From Mesotaenium endlicherianum (Eukaryota > Streptophyta > Zygnematophyceae > Zygnematales > Mesotaeniaceae), in assembly GCA_009602735.1 (NCBI GenBank), contig WELA01003362.1, forward strand, positions 1 through 64,000: DNA of 64,000 bases, written 5' to 3'. A program made the translations under genes and the position numbers. The notes under the pieces are model-generated. The model was not told the DNA's origin. It made no database searches and saw nothing but the letters and a program-made list of their open reading frames with translations. Each line of letters begins with the position of its first letter. The stretch's first letter is position 1. Positions 17,099 through 25,986 of this stretch are shown piece by piece.

Positions 17099-17707
17099 CT
17101 AAGACTTTAACATGTTTTCACAGGATTCGAATTCAAGGAGTACTTTTTGGATATGGAGTTGATGGTGGCTACGTGGAAAATTTTTAATCGTTGTTTCGTC
17201 CATTGCTATTAATTCTTGCTCCATTTGTTCCAACAAAATTAGTGCCTTTTTGCCATCTATCAATATCCCCTTTGTTAAGCCTCCCTGCCTTTGTAACATA
17301 GACTGAAGATAGCTATAGGCACGATTTATTTCATATCCGTAATCAGTAACTGTGTTTCTGGAAATATTGACGTCCGTCTCCATCCGGTCGTTCAGAGACT
17401 CAAGTACTCTCTTGATATATCCACATTTTACCAGCGAATTAGTTTTGTAATCCTGTTGCCGGATATCCTCCAGTGCTTTATCTCTGATTATCTGATCGCT
17501 TTCTAATTTAGACACCTGGAATACAGTCATAGCCAGCCCAATAATGGTAAAGAAATTACAGACTGTGGCAAAGAAATTTATTTCAAGAACTCCGCTTTCC
17601 CATAGATGATATTCATAACCAAACCAGTGCCAGCAGAGATACGAAAGTAAAACTGATACAAACAGAATGAGGAGAAACAACAATAACACCTTTCTGATGG
17701 CATTCAT
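17099..17707 (-). CDS. hypothetical two-helix membrane protein, first gene of an unrecognised module
   Basis: This protein has about 202 residues from the ATG at 17707; a TTG 33 bases upstream is possible. Two N-terminal membrane segments (about residues 6-24 and 38-62, with FFATVCNFFTIIGLAMTVFQ) are followed by a charged helical cytoplasmic domain of about 130 residues. The hairpin-plus-helical-domain plan resembles small membrane-anchored proteins seen in some phage-defence and signalling modules, but no motif supports a specific family. It is tightly linked to the 125-residue gene downstream and separated by 141 bp from the GT4 gene upstream, with a weak terminator between them. It may be a cargo module inserted in the polysaccharide operon. 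Confidence 0.62.
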   Translation of the reverse strand: MNAIRKVLLLFLLILFVSVLLSYLCWHWFGYEYHLWESGVLEINFFATVCNFFTIIGLAMTVFQVSKLESDQIIRDKALEDIRQQDYKTNSLVKCGYIKRVLESLNDRMETDVNISRNTVTDYGYEINRAYSYLQSMLQRQGGLTKGILIDGKKALILLEQMEQELIAMDETTIKNFPRSHHQLHIQKVLLEFESCENMLKS

Positions 17708-17763
17708 ATGTATCCAGAATATTTGTAATGATCGAATCAAATGTAGAGGGGAAGCTAAATCCC

Positions 17764-17784
17764 AAAAAGAGTTTTTCTACTCTT
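17764..17784 (-). terminator. weak candidate terminator after the GT4 gene
   Basis: On the minus strand AAGAGT, a 6-base loop and ACTCTT are followed by further T residues (17767-17784 for the stem, As at 17764-17766 on the plus strand). The stem is short and AT-rich. It would partly separate the glycosyltransferase genes from the two-gene module downstream. Confidence 0.3.
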
Positions 17785-17848
17785 GTTTAGATGCAGAATA
17801 ATACAGATGCGCTTCCATTTCAAGTGGATAGCGCCTAAAGCGCCGGCA

Positions 17849-19024
17849 TCAAAAATGATAAACCTGCTCGAGGGTTTGCAGGTAACGCATTTCAGAGTAG
17901 TGCTGCTGAAAGCGATTGTATGAATCGGCGGAAACTTTGTCGAGCGCTTCCCTGGAAAGTCCTTCAAATAAATTGATCACCCTGATCAGGTCGTCGGGGT
18001 TGCCGGCTTCGTAAAGGAAACCATCCGTTTCATTGTTTACGAACCCACGGCTGTTGATGGTGGTTGCTACAATAGGAATGGCTCCGGTGCTCCGCGCTTC
18101 AATCAGGGTCATGGGCATTCCTTCAATCCAGAGAGAAGGAAATACAAGAGCGCGGCATTGCGCATAGTATTTAAACAGCACTTCGGGAGGCTGGGCGCCT
18201 TCGTACCGGATGTACTCAGAAGTATGTTGTTGCACAAAGTCAGACAACTCCCCTTCACCAAAAATCACCAGCTTTTTCTTCGCTTTTGTGAAGGCTGCTA
18301 CCAGGTGCTGGATGCCTTTTTCTTCACTGAGCCTGCCTGCATAGAGATAATAGTCGTCCCGTTGATCGTAATGCTGGTAGTTGCCATTGCCGGCCATCGG
18401 CAAAAAATTCGGCCTCACTACAATACGTCCGGCAGGCACGCCTATTTCTTCCAGTAAATGGGGCATGAATGGATTGACAGCGATAAAACGGTCTACTTTT
18501 TTAACCCAGGTGCCCAGCAAACGGTGAAAACGGGTAGACAGGGCCAGTGCAGCCGAAAACATACCGGAAGATTTGAAGCATTTACCGGCAATCCCCTTAT
18601 TGAAGCTTTTCTTTGTATGACAATCGAAGCAGGTTTTGCCATTGAGGAAGAAAACACCGTTCAGACAAAACAAGCGGTAATTGTGCAGGGTCATTACCGT
18701 GCTGGCGCCGGCAGCTTTTGCCGCCCAGAACACAGAAGGCGATGCCGTATAAAAGAAGTTGTGCACGTGTACCACCTGTATCCTGTGTTTCTTGACCAGC
18801 CGGTATACTTTCAAAAAAGCGTTCAGGTTATAAAAAAGCTTCAAAGGCATTGAAAAAGCGCCGAAGCCTGCTTTACTCAGTTGTTGGTTCTGAAATTCCA
18901 GGTAGTGGATGGTATAGGCATTCCTCGTTAGCACTTCCATTTCGTTGTGTACCACACTGTCTTCCCCGCCTTTGTGCAGGTACTTATTGTGGACAAACAA
19001 TACAGAAGGTTTCAAAGGAACCAT
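17849..19024 (-). CDS. GT4-family glycosyltransferase
   Basis: This cytoplasmic enzyme extends the repeat unit from a nucleotide-sugar donor. At 391 residues from the ATG at 19024 it has the GT-B layout: an N-terminal acceptor domain (VLFVHNKYLHKGGEDSVVHN, about residues 7-30) and a C-terminal donor domain with YAGRLSEEKGIQHLV, FPSLWIEGMPMTLIEARS (the E-x7-E region) and GAIPIVATT. A longer frame reaches 19174 but would overlap the upstream gene by over 100 bp and add unfamiliar sequence, so the internal ATG is chosen. A Cys cluster at about residues 155-180 (CLNGVFFLNGKTCFDCHTKK, then GKCFK) is seen in some GT4 enzymes. Confidence 0.87.
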   Translation of the reverse strand: MVPLKPSVLFVHNKYLHKGGEDSVVHNEMEVLTRNAYTIHYLEFQNQQLSKAGFGAFSMPLKLFYNLNAFLKVYRLVKKHRIQVVHVHNFFYTASPSVFWAAKAAGASTVMTLHNYRLFCLNGVFFLNGKTCFDCHTKKSFNKGIAGKCFKSSGMFSAALALSTRFHRLLGTWVKKVDRFIAVNPFMPHLLEEIGVPAGRIVVRPNFLPMAGNGNYQHYDQRDDYYLYAGRLSEEKGIQHLVAAFTKAKKKLVIFGEGELSDFVQQHTSEYIRYEGAQPPEVLFKYYAQCRALVFPSLWIEGMPMTLIEARSTGAIPIVATTINSRGFVNNETDGFLYEAGNPDDLIRVINLFEGLSREALDKVSADSYNRFQQHYSEMRYLQTLEQVYHF

Positions 19025-19058
19025 TGGTGTAATTTGGAAAGGCACAAAGATAGTCAAA

Positions 19059-20189
19059 TCAGGAACTCCGGAGCTTTTTAAATAGCGCCACCAGTTCCTG
19101 CGCAGCGATCTTCCAGGAAAACTGCCGCAACCGTTCTGTTCCTTTTTGTATGAGGTCGGTCCGCAAGGCTTCATTGTCGATCACCATACGCATTTTCGAA
19201 ACCATATCAGCCGTATCATAGGGGTCGAACGTTAACACCGCGGGTCCGCCTATTTCCGGTAAGCAGGTATTATTGGCCACCAGTACCGGTACCTGGTAAC
19301 TGAATGCTTCCAGTATGGGAATGCCGAAGCCTTCGTTTACAGAAGGGAATATATAAAGGGCTGCATGCTGGTAAACCATACCCAACTGGTCATCTGGCAG
19401 GTAACCGGGTGTGATCACTACATTTTCGAGCTGGTGCTCCCTGATGGCGGCCATGATCTGTGCCGTATCATCTGAATGCATTTTTCCATCACCCTTTCCT
19501 ACCAACACCAATTTGTATTGCTCGTATCCATGATCGCGTAATTGTTTGAATGCACGTATCAGTGCGGGAAGATTTTTCCTTTTTTCCATCACACCTACAT
19601 GCAATATGTACCGGAAGTGCTGGTGAACCGGAAGCCAGGAAGGAAGCGCTGCTGTAGCCTGCCTGTTATGCAGCGTCTTCGGACCTTCATAGATAGTGAC
19701 GATCTTTTCGAGCGGGATTTTTGTATAATGATGGATCCTTTGCCGGGCATAATGACTGGGCGCTACAATGCATGCAGAGCGCCTGGCCGCAGGAATGGCG
19801 ATAAGTTTAAATAGTTTAAGCCAGATGCGGTTATAGTGTTGGGGATATTCGTAAAAAAATGCATCGTGAAAAACCTCTACGGTTTGATAACCCAAATGCA
19901 GATAAGGGGCAAAATAATCGATACAAAAAATAATATCCGTTTTCTTCGACCATGCTTTTAAAGGCAGCGACACCTGTTTCCAGCATTGCAGGTTGAAGTG
20001 CTCGAATAACTTCAGTAATTTATTTTTGCCGGAATAGACAGGTATCCAGGTATCGAAAAAGAAAAAACGGCAATGGCTGTCTTCTAATAGTTTCAACTCC
20101 CTGCACAACTCTTCGAGGTAAGTCTTTTGGCCGGTAGCGGCAGCCTTTAAGTTGCGTATATCAATGCCGATATTGAGGGGTCTTGTCAT
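19059..20189 (-). CDS. GT4-family glycosyltransferase
   Basis: This 376-residue GT-B enzyme of the repeat-unit pathway has NIGIDIRNLKAAATGQKTYL at the start, PSHYARQRIHHYTKIPLEKI, HVGVMEKRKNLPALIRAFKQ, LVLVGKGDG, PGYLPDDQLGMVYQHA and the donor-site block FPSVNEGFGIPILEAFSYQ followed by PVLVANNTCLPEIGG. It is close to the mannosyltransferase-like branch of GT1/GT4, though the sugar is not certain. Its ATG overlaps the end of the polymerase gene (ATGA at 20186-20189), which shows translational coupling within the operon. Confidence 0.9.
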   Translation of the reverse strand: MTRPLNIGIDIRNLKAAATGQKTYLEELCRELKLLEDSHCRFFFFDTWIPVYSGKNKLLKLFEHFNLQCWKQVSLPLKAWSKKTDIIFCIDYFAPYLHLGYQTVEVFHDAFFYEYPQHYNRIWLKLFKLIAIPAARRSACIVAPSHYARQRIHHYTKIPLEKIVTIYEGPKTLHNRQATAALPSWLPVHQHFRYILHVGVMEKRKNLPALIRAFKQLRDHGYEQYKLVLVGKGDGKMHSDDTAQIMAAIREHQLENVVITPGYLPDDQLGMVYQHAALYIFPSVNEGFGIPILEAFSYQVPVLVANNTCLPEIGGPAVLTFDPYDTADMVSKMRMVIDNEALRTDLIQKGTERLRQFSWKIAAQELVALFKKLRSS

Positions 20190-21559
20190 AGTTGGTGCCG
20201 CAATGATAATTTATTTTGTGTAACCATGCTAATCATCAGTCCGGACAAGAACCAGGTGAAATAACTGATGTATATATACGATTCTACTTCCGAAGTGAGC
20301 AACGGGATAATAAGGCCCACTTTCAGTAATACCAGGGCAATGCCCAGCTTGCGGTATTTAAGGTGTGATTGCCGCATGAATAGTTTTGCCGCGTTACCAA
20401 TGATCAGTACATATATCCATAAATAAAGCAGTACCGATACCAGCCCGGTTTGCACACCGATGATGATGAGTTGGTTTTCTCCGCCGATATTGGCTTTGAG
20501 TTCGCCAGCTATACGGCCCGATGCGCCAAGGCCAAGTCCTAGCGGGTGGCTGGCAATGGCCTGCACGCCGTCGAGCCACTCTAACAAGTGACTTACACTG
20601 GAGCTGTCGGTAAAGTCGATGGTAGACGCAATGAAATCATATACATCGCCTTTGGTCCATACCAGGGTGATCAGTGCAAGCGCCACCAGCCCCCAATGAA
20701 ATATCTTCAGCAGCAGTTTCTTTTTGGTGAGTATAGCATAGGCATACAACATGATGAAATAGCTCACAAAAGAGGCCCTTGAAAAAGCAAAGAGCACGGA
20801 GAGTAATGTGCAACAAAAGGCAATGATGATGAAGTTGTTCAACTTCAGTTTGTTGTCCCTCCTTGTCATCAAAGCTATTAATACGGAAAGAGTAACCAGG
20901 GTGGCTGCCGCATGCTCCAAGGGCATGGAAAAAAAACTGGCAAAACGTTTGATGCCGTTAGACGTTTCGAATGTCCAGGTAAGACCATAATTACCCGAAG
21001 GATCTACGTTGAAAAAGTAAAAATTATAATCGGCATAACCAGTATGGGTTTGCAGGTGCTGGCCGTTGATCAGTTCGAACAGCAACACTACAGCTGCCGC
21101 TATGGCCACCATACAGATATAGCTGAAATACTTGTTAAGGTTAACGTCGGTGCCGGAAGATAAGCGGCCGATAAAATAGACCAATGCAAAAAAGCAGCTG
21201 CTCTTGTAAGAGAGTAGTTTCTCCATCACACTGTAACTGCCAATGGGCAGGATCACATATAAGAGGTTATAAGAAAGATAAGCGATGATGAGCCAGTCAA
21301 CCGTATGGAATTGTATGCGCTCTTTGAGCCGGTAGATCAAACAGCCTAATGTAAGCAGTACGAGGAATTCTTTGCAAGCCTGGAGAAGGGGTATCAGGCT
21401 TCCGAAACCATACATGAAACTGACAGACAACGATGTAATATAGATAGGCAGCGAAAAAATAACGAAGATCAGGAAACGGTCTGTTTTGCCCTGTAATACA
21501 TAATAAACCGATAAGAAAAAGAAAACCAGGTATATGACAGGAAACAAGAACATGGGCAA
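20186..21559 (-). CDS. O-antigen ligase/polymerase-like membrane protein (Wzy candidate)
   Basis: This integral membrane protein of 457 residues has about twelve hydrophobic segments and a large periplasmic loop in the C-terminal half (about residues 300-360, with SSSVSHLLEWLDGVQAIASH and the GLGLGASGR stretch). That is the layout of the Wzy_C/O-antigen ligase family that polymerises or transfers lipid-linked repeats in the periplasm. As the locus also has Wzx, Wzz and Wza homologues, Wzy-type polymerase is the best reading; ligase is the alternative. It overlaps the downstream GT4 gene by 4 bp. Confidence 0.78.
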   Translation of the reverse strand: MPMFLFPVIYLVFFFLSVYYVLQGKTDRFLIFVIFSLPIYITSLSVSFMYGFGSLIPLLQACKEFLVLLTLGCLIYRLKERIQFHTVDWLIIAYLSYNLLYVILPIGSYSVMEKLLSYKSSCFFALVYFIGRLSSGTDVNLNKYFSYICMVAIAAAVVLLFELINGQHLQTHTGYADYNFYFFNVDPSGNYGLTWTFETSNGIKRFASFFSMPLEHAAATLVTLSVLIALMTRRDNKLKLNNFIIIAFCCTLLSVLFAFSRASFVSYFIMLYAYAILTKKKLLLKIFHWGLVALALITLVWTKGDVYDFIASTIDFTDSSSVSHLLEWLDGVQAIASHPLGLGLGASGRIAGELKANIGGENQLIIIGVQTGLVSVLLYLWIYVLIIGNAAKLFMRQSHLKYRKLGIALVLLKVGLIIPLLTSEVESYIYISYFTWFLSGLMISMVTQNKLSLRHQL

Positions 21560-21567
21560 TCTTTGCT

Positions 21568-22485
21568 TTATGGGTATTGAATGGAATCAAAAATGCCGTC
21601 TTTAATGGCGCGTGTCATGGCTTTTAGTTTTTGAAAACGGCCCCTCATGGTGAAATACCCCAATACCATAACAAGATAACCAAAATTAAACAGCGCTACA
21701 CTAGGTACGCAATACCAGGGCGTATATTGCTTAATGATCCACAGCCGGTTGCGCTGGTTATAATAATGTGCAAGCGGGTGAACATAGCCTTCTTTGGATT
21801 TGGTCTTACTCTTTGTAGACATACCGGCAATATGATAGATCACCGCATCGGGTTCGTATACCAGCGGGTAACCCAGCTTGCGAATGCGGAAAGAAAGGTC
21901 TACATCTTCATTGTATAAAAAGAACTTGTCTGCAAACAACCCGCTCTGTTGTAAAACACTGTTACGAACCAGGAAGGCACATCCTGTGATCCAGTCTACC
22001 TCTTTACGGATGGCATATTTGGGATGGGTATGCTTAGCTTCCCCCAGGGTATAGCTCCAACCCAGGAACCGGTTGTAATAAGAGCCGCCGTTCCAAAGCA
22101 GTTGCCGGTTGTGCTGGTAAAAAATGCGCGGTTGTACAGCGCCGGCTTCCCGGTGGGCGTCCATATAGGCGGTGAGCTTTGCAAGAAAATCAGGTTCTGC
22201 GAGGGTATCGTTGTTGAGTATGAGTGAATACGTGAATCCGTTTTGCAATGCATACCGTAAACCGATATTATTACCTCCTGTAAAACCCAGGTTAGCGGAA
22301 GAACGTAAGAAAACAACTTGTGGATGCGCCGCTGCAAGCTGATCGGCTGAACCATCTGCAGAAGCATTATCTACCAGGATCACTTTGTAAGATGGATGAG
22401 TAAGACCGGCCAGCGAATGCAGGCAATCGTTCGTTACTTCGAAACTGTTCCAGTTGAGCACTATGATCGCAACAGAAGAATTCAT
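21568..22485 (-). CDS. GT2-family glycosyltransferase (rhamnosyltransferase-like)
   Basis: This is a 305-residue GT-A enzyme from the ATG at 22485. Motifs are IIVLNWNSFEVTNDCLHSL, VILVDNASADGS (donor site), SLILNNDTLAEPDFL (the DxD-like region) and CAFLVRNSVLQQSGLFADKF, then FFLYNEDVDLSFRIRKLGY, matching the WbbL/rhamnosyltransferase subgroup. A C-terminal hydrophobic segment (about residues 258-285) may anchor it to the membrane. A frame to 22530 exists, but the internal ATG overlaps the preceding flippase stop by exactly 4 bp (ATGA 22482-22485), so it is chosen. Confidence 0.9.
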   Translation of the reverse strand: MNSSVAIIVLNWNSFEVTNDCLHSLAGLTHPSYKVILVDNASADGSADQLAAAHPQVVFLRSSANLGFTGGNNIGLRYALQNGFTYSLILNNDTLAEPDFLAKLTAYMDAHREAGAVQPRIFYQHNRQLLWNGGSYYNRFLGWSYTLGEAKHTHPKYAIRKEVDWITGCAFLVRNSVLQQSGLFADKFFLYNEDVDLSFRIRKLGYPLVYEPDAVIYHIAGMSTKSKTKSKEGYVHPLAHYYNQRNRLWIIKQYTPWYCVPSVALFNFGYLVMVLGYFTMRGRFQKLKAMTRAIKDGIFDSIQYP

Positions 22486-23705
22486 GCATGTGTTTTGCGG
22501 ATGAACAGAAAATACAAAGGCAAACTGCAAACTTCGATGATAATAGGGAAATACCCATACCAGTTTTCATGGCCCAGCTTTACAAACAGGAAAGAAGTGA
22601 TGATGGCAATGGAACAAAGGATCACCCCGATGGTAAACAGGTAGCTGTACCTGTTTTTAACCAGCAGGTCGATCACATTCATGGCATTGAGTGCGGCTAT
22701 AAAAGGCACGAATGCAACAGAACGGATATACAGGGTGGTGAGTGTATCCGGTTTGCCCGTAAGCAGGGTAACGATCCAGGGACCAAGCCAGAGCAGTCCG
22801 CCCGCAGCCAGCAGGAAGCAAACAGCCAGCCACCCATTGATGGTGGTTTTATATGAGTGCCATAATTCTTTTTGTTCGCGGAACAGGACCGCTGCGCGCG
22901 GGTATACAGCACTGGAAAAAGAAACGATGAGCAGGCGGAACGACCATACGATCTTATCGCATAAAGAGTAAGCGCCGAGAACGAGCGGGGAAACCACACC
23001 CGAAAGGGTAAACAGAAAAAAAGACTGTTGCAATTGCACAAACAAATTGTTGCCTGTGAGAAAAAAATTATGCTTCAGGAATTGCCGCATCGCTTCAATG
23101 GAAATACGGTACCGGGTCAATTGATATTGACGTAGAAGGTATACCAGCAGGGGAATAAAGAAAACAGTACTGCTGAGACCCAGATAGAAATTAACCCACC
23201 AGCCGGGCGTATTGGCATGTATCAGTACAATGATGAGCAGCGCAGAAAGCAATTTGGCCATCAGGTTGGCTACATTGTATAAAAATAATTTTTCGATGCC
23301 GATGAAAAAGAACAGCGGATTAAGCATTTCTGCAAAAACGATGGTACTGGCAAACAGGAAATAACGGGCATGCGGAACAGAAAAACCATAGAGACCTGCG
23401 AGCACTATCATTGATAGTATGAAAAGCAGGAAACGCGTATAGTAAACCGTATAAAAGATTTCATTCAGCGCCTTGCCATTGTTTTTGTTGATCGCTACGT
23501 CTTTAATACCCGATTGGTTAGTACCATAATTAATGAACAAACCGGCAAGCGCTGCATAAGCATTGGCTACCATGGCATAACCGAATTCATGCAGTCCGAT
23601 GATACGGATGATGATGGGGAACAGGAGGATCTGGATCACTGCATTGGATACCTGGATAAAACCGAGGTTGAAAAAATTGGCCAGAAAAGGCTTGCTTTTG
23701 ATCAT
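22482..23705 (-). CDS. Wzx-type polysaccharide flippase
   Basis: This 407-residue protein has about twelve membrane segments in the MATE/polysaccharide transporter layout (FFNLGFIQVSNAVIQILLFP at the start, LHEFGYAMVANAYAALAGLF, and LSGVVSPLVLGAYSLCDKI in the middle). It would flip the undecaprenyl-linked repeat unit to the periplasm for polymerisation by the Wzy-like protein encoded two genes downstream. It is coupled by a 4-bp overlap to the GT2 gene. Confidence 0.87.
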   Translation of the reverse strand: MIKSKPFLANFFNLGFIQVSNAVIQILLFPIIIRIIGLHEFGYAMVANAYAALAGLFINYGTNQSGIKDVAINKNNGKALNEIFYTVYYTRFLLFILSMIVLAGLYGFSVPHARYFLFASTIVFAEMLNPLFFFIGIEKLFLYNVANLMAKLLSALLIIVLIHANTPGWWVNFYLGLSSTVFFIPLLVYLLRQYQLTRYRISIEAMRQFLKHNFFLTGNNLFVQLQQSFFLFTLSGVVSPLVLGAYSLCDKIVWSFRLLIVSFSSAVYPRAAVLFREQKELWHSYKTTINGWLAVCFLLAAGGLLWLGPWIVTLLTGKPDTLTTLYIRSVAFVPFIAALNAMNVIDLLVKNRYSYLFTIGVILCSIAIITSFLFVKLGHENWYGYFPIIIEVCSLPLYFLFIRKTHA

Positions 23706-23725
23706 GGTGCAATGATATAGATAAG

Positions 23726-24694
23726 TTATTTCATTTTCTTCAACCAGAAAGAGCCCGGCTCGACATCTGCTGTAAGGTTGGTTAGTACTGCTTGCGTTTG
23801 AGGGAAATAACTGTTTTTAAGGTGGTTCAATGTAAAAAGGATTTCAAAACTTTCATTGAAATACAAGAATGCTTCCAGCAGGTATTGTTCGTTCCAAAGC
23901 CTGATTTCATCTACCAACCATTCCTTGCGGTAATGGCGCGGCGTAAAGATATCATGGATGTGAATGATCACGTCTTTAGCGAGTATTGGAAGAATTTCCA
24001 GGTATTCAAACAAGACATCGTTTTCGGGGCGGATCACGTGCGATGAATCGATGAAGAGAAAATCACCCGCTTCGAGTTGAGAGAAAAAAGAAGGATCGAT
24101 GTTCTCAACCTTTTCTTTCTTGAATTCAACTTCTTCGAATTGTTCCAGCCATTGGAATTCATAAGGCTCGATGCAGATGAGCTTGGTATCGTGACCTTCC
24201 GCTTTGTTCCTGCGGATCGCTTCGAGACTCAGCAGGGTGGTGAACCCGGAACCGATTTCGATGATCTTTTTAGGCTTGAGGTTACGGATCATCAGGTAAT
24301 ACAGATCGGCATCGCCTGCAGCAAAAGAACCGTTTTGCAGGTAATAGCAAGGCCGCTGCTGCTCTTGACTTTTGTGTTGAGGCAATGAACGCAATTCTTC
24401 CATATAACGCAGTTGCTGCAACATAGATAATTGTGCCTGCTCCCTGAGATCGATATGAAGATTGCGGATCTTTTTCGCATCGAATTGAGCGGAATATTTG
24501 ATCTGCGGCTCGTAATAATGGTCCCTCACCGGGTAGATGCCCTGGCGAAGGAATACGGCCCTGTTGACAGGAAACTTATGAATACCATGCAGTTTGATCA
24601 CACGCAACAAAGGCAGGTACAGGAAAGTAACAGGACTGGTGATTACGTCATAGATACGCAAGGCCGCCTTTTTAAACATACTCTTCATTTTCAT
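23726..24694 (-). CDS. class I SAM-dependent methyltransferase (Methyltransf_24 type)
   Basis: This 322-residue protein has an N-terminal roughly 120-residue extension and a Rossmann methyltransferase domain. The SAM-binding motif I is IIEIGSGFTTLLSLEAIRR (about residues 138-157), the acidic motif II is LICIEPYEF, and FLFIDSSHVIRPENDVLFEY and IIHIHDIFTPRHY follow, as in the Methyltransf_24 family. Such enzymes in polysaccharide loci often methylate sugars or cap chains, which could set chain length; the substrate is inferred from context only. Confidence 0.8.
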   Translation of the reverse strand: MKMKSMFKKAALRIYDVITSPVTFLYLPLLRVIKLHGIHKFPVNRAVFLRQGIYPVRDHYYEPQIKYSAQFDAKKIRNLHIDLREQAQLSMLQQLRYMEELRSLPQHKSQEQQRPCYYLQNGSFAAGDADLYYLMIRNLKPKKIIEIGSGFTTLLSLEAIRRNKAEGHDTKLICIEPYEFQWLEQFEEVEFKKEKVENIDPSFFSQLEAGDFLFIDSSHVIRPENDVLFEYLEILPILAKDVIIHIHDIFTPRHYRKEWLVDEIRLWNEQYLLEAFLYFNESFEILFTLNHLKNSYFPQTQAVLTNLTADVEPGSFWLKKMK

Positions 24695-24701
24695 GTGCGG
24701 A

Positions 24702-25376
24702 TTAATATTTGACGGCCGTGATGCGGATATTATCGACTGACCAGCTTTTCTGGCATAAACTGTTAAAAGGCTGCAATGCGTCGCTGCAAGCCAAGGTCAT
24801 TGCATTGGCATTATGTGAAGTGGTGATCTCTATTTTATACAAACTGCTTCCGTTGGCTGAATCTTTCAGCGCGCAAACGCCCGGTAAGCTGATATTCCAG
24901 GCATCGCTGTGCGCAGGGCTGGAAGCATTGCCTGCCTTGTAATTATTAGGGAAAGACTGGCCATGGATCCCATTGGAGAAAGTGGTTTGATAAAAGGGGT
25001 GATCATCCAGCGTCATTTGCCATACATCGGGAATATTATTACTGCCCGGGATAAAATCGCCGTCCCACTTATCGTGAATAAACAGGTCGAACTCTATTTT
25101 GATGGCATTGTGCTCGGGCAGGGTATCGAGGTGCAGCTCAAAACGGTTGTTGTTGAAGTTGCCGAACACATGGCTGTTGTTAAAGGAGAAGATCTTTAGC
25201 GAAGTATCGAGCCCATTGTAATTGTACACTTTAAGACTGGATTTCGACAATGTTTCGAAATCGTTAAAGTATACTTGCCTTTTAGTGGGCAGGTCTTTGA
25301 AACAGGCAGAAAAAAGGCAGGTTATTACAAAAGATATCAACGAAAGGGGAAGTAATGTGCTCCTGCTGTTCTTCAT
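24702..25376 (-). CDS. hypothetical lipoprotein at the head of the polysaccharide locus
   Basis: This is a 224-residue protein with a lipoprotein signal (LISFVITCLFSAC, lipid-anchored Cys at about residue 25) and a mature domain rich in beta strands (VYFNDFETLS, FELHLDTLPEHNAIKIEFDL, WSVDNIRITAV). The pattern is that of a jelly-roll, carbohydrate-binding-like domain, but no family is firmly recognised. It is the first gene of the minus-strand locus, 7 bases before the methyltransferase, and diverges from dut. A TATTTTTG box ends exactly 5 bases before its ATG, so its mRNA may be leaderless. Confidence 0.7.
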   Translation of the reverse strand: MKNSRSTLLPLSLISFVITCLFSACFKDLPTKRQVYFNDFETLSKSSLKVYNYNGLDTSLKIFSFNNSHVFGNFNNNRFELHLDTLPEHNAIKIEFDLFIHDKWDGDFIPGSNNIPDVWQMTLDDHPFYQTTFSNGIHGQSFPNNYKAGNASSPAHSDAWNISLPGVCALKDSANGSSLYKIEITTSHNANAMTLACSDALQPFNSLCQKSWSVDNIRITAVKY

Positions 25377-25381
25377 GGGGC

Positions 25382-25389
25382 CAAAAATA
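25382..25389 (-). promoter_or_regulatory. TATTTTTG -7 box 5 nt before the lipoprotein start codon
   Basis: The minus-strand sequence TATTTTTG is a perfect TAnnTTTG match. Five bases (GCCCC) separate it from the ATG at 25376. If transcription starts at the usual distance, the first base of the mRNA is at or next to the start codon. No clear TTTG -33 element is visible. Confidence 0.5.
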
Positions 25390-25402
25390 AGGCATCATTT
25401 CC

Positions 25403-25410
25403 TACATTTG
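25403..25410 (+). promoter_or_regulatory. TACATTTG -7 box 5 nt before the dut start codon
   Basis: TACATTTG is a perfect TAnnTTTG match followed by CCACC and the dut ATG at 25416. Together with the box at 25382-25389 it makes a compact back-to-back promoter pair in a 39-bp gap. No clear -33 element is present. Confidence 0.5.
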
Positions 25411-25415
25411 CCACC

Positions 25416-25865
25416 ATGCCGGAAAATCGTTTAACCATCAGGATCATCAACCACTCGAATAATGCATTGCCTGCTTATGCCACCAATGGTTCATCGGGTA
25501 TGGACATCAGGTCCTGGCTCGATCAACCCCTCACCCTGGCACCCCTGGAAAGGGTGCTGGTGCCTACCGGTCTTTTCCTGGAAATACCCGAAAACCACGA
25601 AGCCCAGGTGAGGCCCCGCAGCGGTTTGGCCATCAAGCAGGGTATTACCTGCCTGAACACGCCCGGTACCATCGATGCAGATTACAGAGGTGAGCTGAAA
25701 GTGATACTCATTAACCTCTCTAACGAACCCCAGACATTGCAGCCGGGAGACCGTATTGCGCAATTGGTGTTCCAGAAAGTGGAGAAAGCGGAGTGGGTAG
25801 AGGTGAAGGAGCTGAACGAGACAGAAAGAGGCAGCGGAGGCTTTGGACATAGTGGAAAACAATAA
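25416..25865 (+). CDS. dut: dUTP diphosphatase
   Basis: The enzyme hydrolyses dUTP to dUMP and diphosphate, keeping uracil out of DNA and feeding thymidylate synthesis. At 149 residues it is a normal trimeric dUTPase. Its motifs are SSGMDIR (motif 1, about residue 27), RPRSGLAIKQG (motif 2, with the catalytic-type Ser), NTPGTIDADYRGE (motif 3, with the catalytic Asp and Tyr), GDRIAQLVF (motif 4) and ERGSGGFGHSG (motif 5, the flexible C-terminal arm). It is followed by an intergenic repeat and then the DUF4292 and M23 genes, an order common in Bacteroidetes. Confidence 0.96.
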   Translation: MPENRLTIRIINHSNNALPAYATNGSSGMDIRSWLDQPLTLAPLERVLVPTGLFLEIPENHEAQVRPRSGLAIKQGITCLNTPGTIDADYRGELKVILINLSNEPQTLQPGDRIAQLVFQKVEKAEWVEVKELNETERGSGGFGHSGKQ

Positions 25866-25871
25866 CTAACG

Positions 25872-25970
25872 CGTCATCCTGAGCGAGCGAAGCGAGTCGA
25901 AGGAGCTGCTTGAAGGTTTGGGCAGATCCCTCGGCTACGCTCGGGATGACGTCGCAAATTGAGGATGACG
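25872..25970 (+). repeat. CGTCATCC/GGATGACG intergenic repeat, copy 2
   Basis: The 80-bp core is 25872-25951, with the long arm (GAGCGAGCGAAGCGAGTCGA) on the left. A second GAGGATGACG end follows at 25961-25970, 19 bases after the first end. It lies between dut and the DUF4292 gene in the direction of transcription. Confidence 0.9.
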
Positions 25971-25986
25971 TACGAAAAAACAGATC

